Positions 4,043-7,987 of a stretch of 7,987 nucleotides of DNA are shown piece after piece. The position numbers and the translations under genes were made by a program. Numbering within the stretch: position 1 is the first letter of the stretch; each line of letters starts with the position of its first letter. The DNA comes from Patescibacteria group bacterium UBA6899 (GTDB lineage Bacteria; Patescibacteriota; Minisyncoccia; Phycocordibacterales; UBA6899): positions 1-7,987 of the forward strand of contig DKBN01000046.1 of assembly GCA_002451235.1 (NCBI GenBank), in the 5' to 3' direction. The notes below the pieces were generated by a model, which saw only the letters and a program-made list of their open reading frames with translations, ran no database searches and had not been told where the DNA came from.

Positions 4043-6541
4043 ATGGATGAGGAGACATCGGTCATAGAGACAAAGGTTCCTGCGGAAGAGAAACGCTCGA
4101 TCGCTGCAAGATTCCTTGAACGAGGGCTTCAAAATAGATTCCTCTCCGATGGAGTGATCGCAGCACTCTTGGTCGCTCTCACATTCCTACTGCCGATCTT
4201 CTTTATCCCCAGCCAATCCATCTCGGTCGAGTTCGCCAAGATCATCCTGGTGAGTTTCGTCGTTATTTTGGGAACTATCGCTTGGGCGGGAATGAGCCTG
4301 CGCGAGGGGCATGCCTCGGTCCCAAAGAGTCTCGTACTCTTCTTTGGTTTCCTTATCCTGGTGAATTTCATCGCTTCGGCTATCGCATCGCCGACCCCAT
4401 ATCTTTCGTTCGTGGGCATCGCTGGAGAGATCGGCACCGTCTCATCTATTCTGACGCTCTTCCTCCTCATGTATCTGTCATCGTTCGCGTTCCGGACGCG
4501 CGATCGGGTGCTCTATATACTTACTGCGGTACTTGCGTCATCGGTCATTCTTGGCGTATACCATCTCGTTCGCTATGTTTTCGGTCCGATCATGGGATTC
4601 GGCATTTTCACAACGGACGTCTCGACCCCCGCTGGGAAGTGGAATGATCTCGCGGCACTGATCGGCCTCATCACACTGCTTTCCATCCTTGTCTCGTACT
4701 TCTTCTCCAAGAATAGAAGTCTCCGCATCCCCATGGCACTGCTCTTTATTGCGGGGCTGTTCTTTCTCGTAGCCATCGATTTCACCATCCTCTGGATGAT
4801 CCTTTTCTTTGTGACCGCTGGGTTCATCCTTTTCGCCATCTATGAAGGAGAAATGGCGCATCGCAGGGCAAGGGCGGAGGATCCGGAGGCGCATGTGCGC
4901 AAGAAGAATCACGTCAAGCGCATCATCGGGCATATGCCGGTCGCGGCGATCATTCTTCTTGTGGTCTCGTTCCTCTATGGAAGCGGTCTCACGACCGTGA
5001 AACTCAACAGCCAAGGAAGGACCATCGCATCCTATGTGACCCAAGTACTCCATGTGCCGCCGTATTCCGAGGTCGTGCTTACCCCGGGGTACACCTATCA
5101 GATCATCCAAGGAGCGATCAAGCAGTCCCCGATCCTCGGCGTCGGACCGAATCGCTTTTCTTCGAGCTACCTTGAGCTGAAGACGTCAGATATGAACCTG
5201 ACGCCGTTCTGGGACGCGACGTTCGATTTCGGGAGCGGCAGAGTGCCGACCTTCTTCACCACGACAGGGTTGTTCGGCATCGCACTTTGGCTCCTCTTCA
5301 TTATCGCGATGTTCTTGAAGTTGCGCAGTATCTATCCGCTGCTCTCTCGCGACCGCATCGGAGCATTCCTCGGCGTGACATTGTTCTTGCTCACCATCTA
5401 TCTATGGAGCATCGCGTGTTTCTACCTTCCGAACATGTCGGTCTTCTCGCTGACGTTCATACTGACGGGGACGCTGATCGGTTTTCTTGTGGGAGAGGGA
5501 GTGTTGGGCGAATACCATGCAAAATTCAAGGGTTCGGGCATCGCGGCGTTCGTATATACTCCGCTGACAGTATTGGTATTCATTGGTGCGCTCTCTTCCG
5601 GGGTTTTGATCGCCCAGGAGACACTTTCGGTCATCGCGTTCAATGATGCCCGTATCGCGATCGGGAACGGCAACCTCGACGCTGGAGATGCGGCCATTGA
5701 TAGGGCCATCTCGCACTCTGATCGAGATATCTATGAAAGATTCAAAAGCTCCCTCGCTGTCGTGCGTTTGCAGCAATTGGCAGCGAAGCAGGGAACAGAC
5801 CCGAAGGAAGTGCTGAATCAGGCGGATCAACTGATCACTGTGGCGCGTACCAGCGCGGAAAAAGCTATTGCTCTCGATCCGACGAATTTCGAGAACGAAC
5901 TCGCGCTCGGCGGCGTCTATGACACGCTCGCGTCGATGGGGATCCAGGGAGCGACGGACGCGGCACGCCCGCACTACCATAAGGCATTGGCGCTGAATCC
6001 GAAAAGTCCGCGCGTTCTCTTCCTGATCGCGAGACTTGAGCTGGTGGCGGGAAATCGCGCCCAGGCAAAGGAATATCTCTACCGGGCGCTCACAGAGCGA
6101 CCGAACTTCCTTGAGGCGATCTCAGCCCTGACCCAGCTCGAACTTCAGGATAATAACCTCGATAAGGCGGTGGCTATCATCAGGAACGGCGTTTTACTAG
6201 AACCGACAAATTTCCTGTTGCGGTTCGCCCTCGGATACCTCTATTACGCGAACAAGGACTGGGGGAACGCGACCACGGAATTCGAGTCTGCTGTTTACCT
6301 TAACCCGTCGTATGCGGACGCCAAATATTTCCTCGGCCTAACCTATATGCATGAAGGAAGAAACAACGACGCGCTCCAGCAGTTCCAGGGGGTACAAGAC
6401 CTCAATCCGAACAATAAGGATGTCGCGAGTATCATCCGGAACATCAAAGCAGGACGGCAGCCGTTCGACGCCGGGATCCCGACCCCGACGCAGCCGGTAA
6501 GTGACGCACTGGGAGGTCTCAAGGCGCAGACGTCGAAATGA
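4043..6541 (+). CDS. O-antigen ligase/polymerase-like protein with TPR tail
   Basis: This 832-residue inner-membrane protein probably joins or polymerises lipid-linked glycan units on the outer face of the membrane. About 13 hydrophobic segments are visible, roughly at residues 36-57, 64-84, 97-116, 129-150, 156-178, 202-221, 228-245, 246-266, 297-314, 403-426, 439-461, 465-485 and 500-522. A large loop (about 315-402) holds QGAIKQSPILGVGPNRF (355-371), the kind of motif seen in Wzy_C/WaaL proteins. From about 596 to 800 are six TPR-like units whose boundaries (LDP, LNP, ERP, LEP, LNP, LNP) fall at 611, 651, 686, 719, 753 and 787, mostly 34 residues apart; the first spacing, 40, contains a small insert. 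The C-terminus is a Pro/Thr-rich tail. It shares a promoter with murJ, 15 bases downstream. Substrate and exact activity (ligase or polymerase) cannot be told from sequence. ATG 4043 is used although the Shine-Dalgarno sits too far upstream. Confidence 0.82.
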   Translation: MDEETSVIETKVPAEEKRSIAARFLERGLQNRFLSDGVIAALLVALTFLLPIFFIPSQSISVEFAKIILVSFVVILGTIAWAGMSLREGHASVPKSLVLFFGFLILVNFIASAIASPTPYLSFVGIAGEIGTVSSILTLFLLMYLSSFAFRTRDRVLYILTAVLASSVILGVYHLVRYVFGPIMGFGIFTTDVSTPAGKWNDLAALIGLITLLSILVSYFFSKNRSLRIPMALLFIAGLFFLVAIDFTILWMILFFVTAGFILFAIYEGEMAHRRARAEDPEAHVRKKNHVKRIIGHMPVAAIILLVVSFLYGSGLTTVKLNSQGRTIASYVTQVLHVPPYSEVVLTPGYTYQIIQGAIKQSPILGVGPNRFSSSYLELKTSDMNLTPFWDATFDFGSGRVPTFFTTTGLFGIALWLLFIIAMFLKLRSIYPLLSRDRIGAFLGVTLFLLTIYLWSIACFYLPNMSVFSLTFILTGTLIGFLVGEGVLGEYHAKFKGSGIAAFVYTPLTVLVFIGALSSGVLIAQETLSVIAFNDARIAIGNGNLDAGDAAIDRAISHSDRDIYERFKSSLAVVRLQQLAAKQGTDPKEVLNQADQLITVARTSAEKAIALDPTNFENELALGGVYDTLASMGIQGATDAARPHYHKALALNPKSPRVLFLIARLELVAGNRAQAKEYLYRALTERPNFLEAISALTQLELQDNNLDKAVAIIRNGVLLEPTNFLLRFALGYLYYANKDWGNATTEFESAVYLNPSYADAKYFLGLTYMHEGRNNDALQQFQGVQDLNPNNKDVASIIRNIKAGRQPFDAGIPTPTQPVSDALGGLKAQTSK

Positions 6542-6556
6542 TGAGACGAGCAAAGC

Positions 6557-7987
6557 ATGGTGGATCGGATCATCAGTAGGGTATTGCATAGGGAATGGAG
6601 CGGCCTTCACGAGGCCGCTTTTCTCCTTGGAAGTTTCGCGATCCTCTCACAGCTGCTTGGACTCTTGCGCGATAGGTTGCTCGCACACCAGTTCGGTGCT
6701 GGAAGGGAACTCGACGTCTACTACGCTGCCTTCCGGATCCCGGATTTTCTCTATGCATCGATCGCCTCCTTCGTCGCGGTCACGGTGCTTATTCCATTCA
6801 TCCTCGAGCGGATGCACGACAAAGATCATGTCGGCCGGGCTCGCCACTTCTTTCACTCGACATTCACAGTGTTCGTGGGGATGATGGTGGTCGTTTCCAT
6901 CGTGACCTTCGTCGCGGTCCCCAAACTCTCCTATATGATCGTCCCGGGTTTCGATGAGGCGACCAGGTCCTCGTATAACACGCTCTCCCGCATCCTCTTG
7001 CTTTCCCCATTCCTTCTCGGGATCTCGAATCTATTCGGTTCGATCACTCAGACGTATCGAAAATTCTTCGTGTTCGCCCTTGGTCCTATTCTTTACAATA
7101 TCGGCATTATCATCGGCATCGTCCTGTTCCTGCCATTTCTCGGACTTCCTGGCCTGGTCTGGGGGGTCGTGCTTGGCGCGATATTTCATATGTCGATCCA
7201 ACTTCCGGTCATTCTCAGAGAACGATTCACGCCGAGATTGATCTTAAATATCGTTTGGACAGGGGTCATAAAGATGGTCACGCTTTCGTTCCCGCGGACC
7301 CTCGCACTCTCATCCACGAACTTTGTCACCATCGTCTTGGTTGCGCTCGCGTCGAGGATCGAGACCGGCGCTATCGCAGTGTTCACGCTTGCGATGAATC
7401 TCCAGAACATTCCGCTCGCGATCGTCGGGACTAGCTATTCTGTCGCCGCCTTCCCGACGCTGGCGCGGTTGTGGAACGAAGAGAAGAAAAAGGAATTCCT
7501 TTCCCAGATCGTACTCGCAATGCGTCACATCATGTTCTGGTCGTTCCCGGCAACATCTCTCTTCATCGTCTTGCGGGCACAGATCGTACGCACGATCCTT
7601 GGTACTGGCGCGTTCGATTGGACCGCGACGCGCCTGACCGCGGCAGCCGTCGCGCTCTTCTCGCTCTCTATCGTGGCGCAAAGTTTATTGCTCCTCTTTC
7701 TCCGTTCCTATTATGCGATGGGGGAGACCAAGAAGCCTCTCAAATACAGCATCATCGGAGTCGTCGCGACGATGGGGGCCGTCCTTTTTTTTGAACACCT
7801 GTTCGAATCGCGCATCACATTCCGCTATTTCTTCGAAACACTGTTGCGCGTTGATGATATCCGAGGGACAGAAGTCCTTATGCTTCCACTTGCCTATTCC
7901 CTCGGTGTCGCTATATCCGTTATCGTCACCCTCCGTGATCTATTCCGACGGTTTCCCGATATCCTGCGGCGGACAAGGATAACGTTC
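6557..7987 (+). CDS. murJ: MurJ/MviN-family lipid II flippase, 3' end cut off
   Basis: The gene starts at ATG 6557, 15 bases after the preceding stop, and runs open to the window edge (477 codons seen); an in-frame TGA at 6542 rules out an earlier start. MurJ moves lipid-linked peptidoglycan precursor across the cytoplasmic membrane. The N-terminus matches the family: HEAAFLLGSFAILSQLLG, LRDRLLAHQFGAG (residues 37-49), LDVYYAAFRIPDF (52-64), and many further membrane helices; FPRTLALSS and NIPLAIVG-SVAAFPTL mark the second half. Against E. coli MurJ the ungapped N-terminal alignment keeps Arg24 (Arg38 here) and Asp39 (Asp53), but Arg18, Arg52 and Arg270 become Gln32, Tyr66 and Asn281. It probably belongs to a divergent MurJ branch and could transport another polyprenyl-linked glycan, perhaps the substrate of the upstream ligase-like protein. 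No clear Shine-Dalgarno is seen, so translation may be coupled to the upstream gene. Confidence 0.92.
   Translation, partial: MVDRIISRVLHREWSGLHEAAFLLGSFAILSQLLGLLRDRLLAHQFGAGRELDVYYAAFRIPDFLYASIASFVAVTVLIPFILERMHDKDHVGRARHFFHSTFTVFVGMMVVVSIVTFVAVPKLSYMIVPGFDEATRSSYNTLSRILLLSPFLLGISNLFGSITQTYRKFFVFALGPILYNIGIIIGIVLFLPFLGLPGLVWGVVLGAIFHMSIQLPVILRERFTPRLILNIVWTGVIKMVTLSFPRTLALSSTNFVTIVLVALASRIETGAIAVFTLAMNLQNIPLAIVGTSYSVAAFPTLARLWNEEKKKEFLSQIVLAMRHIMFWSFPATSLFIVLRAQIVRTILGTGAFDWTATRLTAAAVALFSLSIVAQSLLLLFLRSYYAMGETKKPLKYSIIGVVATMGAVLFFEHLFESRITFRYFFETLLRVDDIRGTEVLMLPLAYSLGVAISVIVTLRDLFRRFPDILRRTRITF
6599..6622 (+). terminator. Terminator-like hairpin inside the start of murJ
   Basis: AGCGGCCT (6599-6606) pairs perfectly with AGGCCGCT (6612-6619) around TCACG and is followed by TTTTCTCC, the shape of an intrinsic terminator. 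It lies in codons 15-21 of murJ, just before the first membrane helix. It may attenuate murJ when translation is slow, or be a by-product of the codons used. Confidence 0.4.

Noticed and set aside
4538..5110. 190-codon minus-strand frame, and another at 5402-5980
   Set aside because: Both are antisense to the ligase/TPR gene and their translations are highly charged and lack family features.
1..7987. Insertion sequence, prophage, defence system or CRISPR locus
   Set aside because: No transposase, integrase, nuclease or repeat-spacer structure is seen. All protein genes are housekeeping, envelope or small membrane proteins on one strand.

Overview
The window reads as a compact bacterial genome segment in which every recognisable gene lies on the + strand. 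Base composition is moderate (about half G+C by eye). Short intergenic gaps, protein genes with little or no Shine-Dalgarno signal, a TPR-fused O-antigen-ligase-like protein next to a divergent MurJ, and an atypical RNase P RNA all fit Patescibacteria/CPR, most likely a Parcubacteria-type lineage. That placement is inferred from gene character, not from a marker-gene tree. TGA is used as a stop, so the UGA-glycine codes of Gracilibacteria/SR1 do not apply.

Layout. Positions 1-108 hold the end of an unidentified upstream region and a promoter whose start point should fall almost on the ATG of a small two-helix membrane protein (109-363, DUF2798-like). Positions 364-669 form the only sizeable protein-free stretch on this side and are unusually dense. 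They contain a perfect DnaA box (387-395) inside a palindrome, a promoter (415-442) that points at a short two-hairpin RNA ending in a clear Rho-independent terminator (about 449-536), a phased row of DnaA-box-like 9-mers with 12-bp spacing (543-598), and an extended -10 promoter (638-646). Next comes an alpha-glucan phosphorylase with a long low-complexity N-terminal extension (670-2808), and one base after its stop a membrane-anchored DUF192 protein (2810-3370).

The gene for RNase P RNA (rnpB, about 3413-3887) follows with its own consensus promoter (3378-3406) and a downstream hairpin terminator (3895-3923). Its core is bacterial type A-like. The P6 position is occupied by a 112-nt arm with a 21-bp helix, and the P15-P17 region is reduced to one long hairpin without an obvious GGU.

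A second promoter (3981-3989) then drives an apparent two-gene envelope operon: an 832-residue polytopic O-antigen ligase/polymerase-like protein with a six-unit TPR tail (4043-6541), and a MurJ-family lipid flippase (6557 to beyond the window end). Both would handle lipid-linked glycans at the cytoplasmic membrane. The phosphorylase works in the cytoplasm on storage glucans and has no evident link to them. The observations most worth following are the DnaA-box row (origin or DnaA-controlled promoter), the orphan small RNA, the remodelled RNase P RNA, and a MurJ that lacks three of the four arginines essential in E. coli MurJ.
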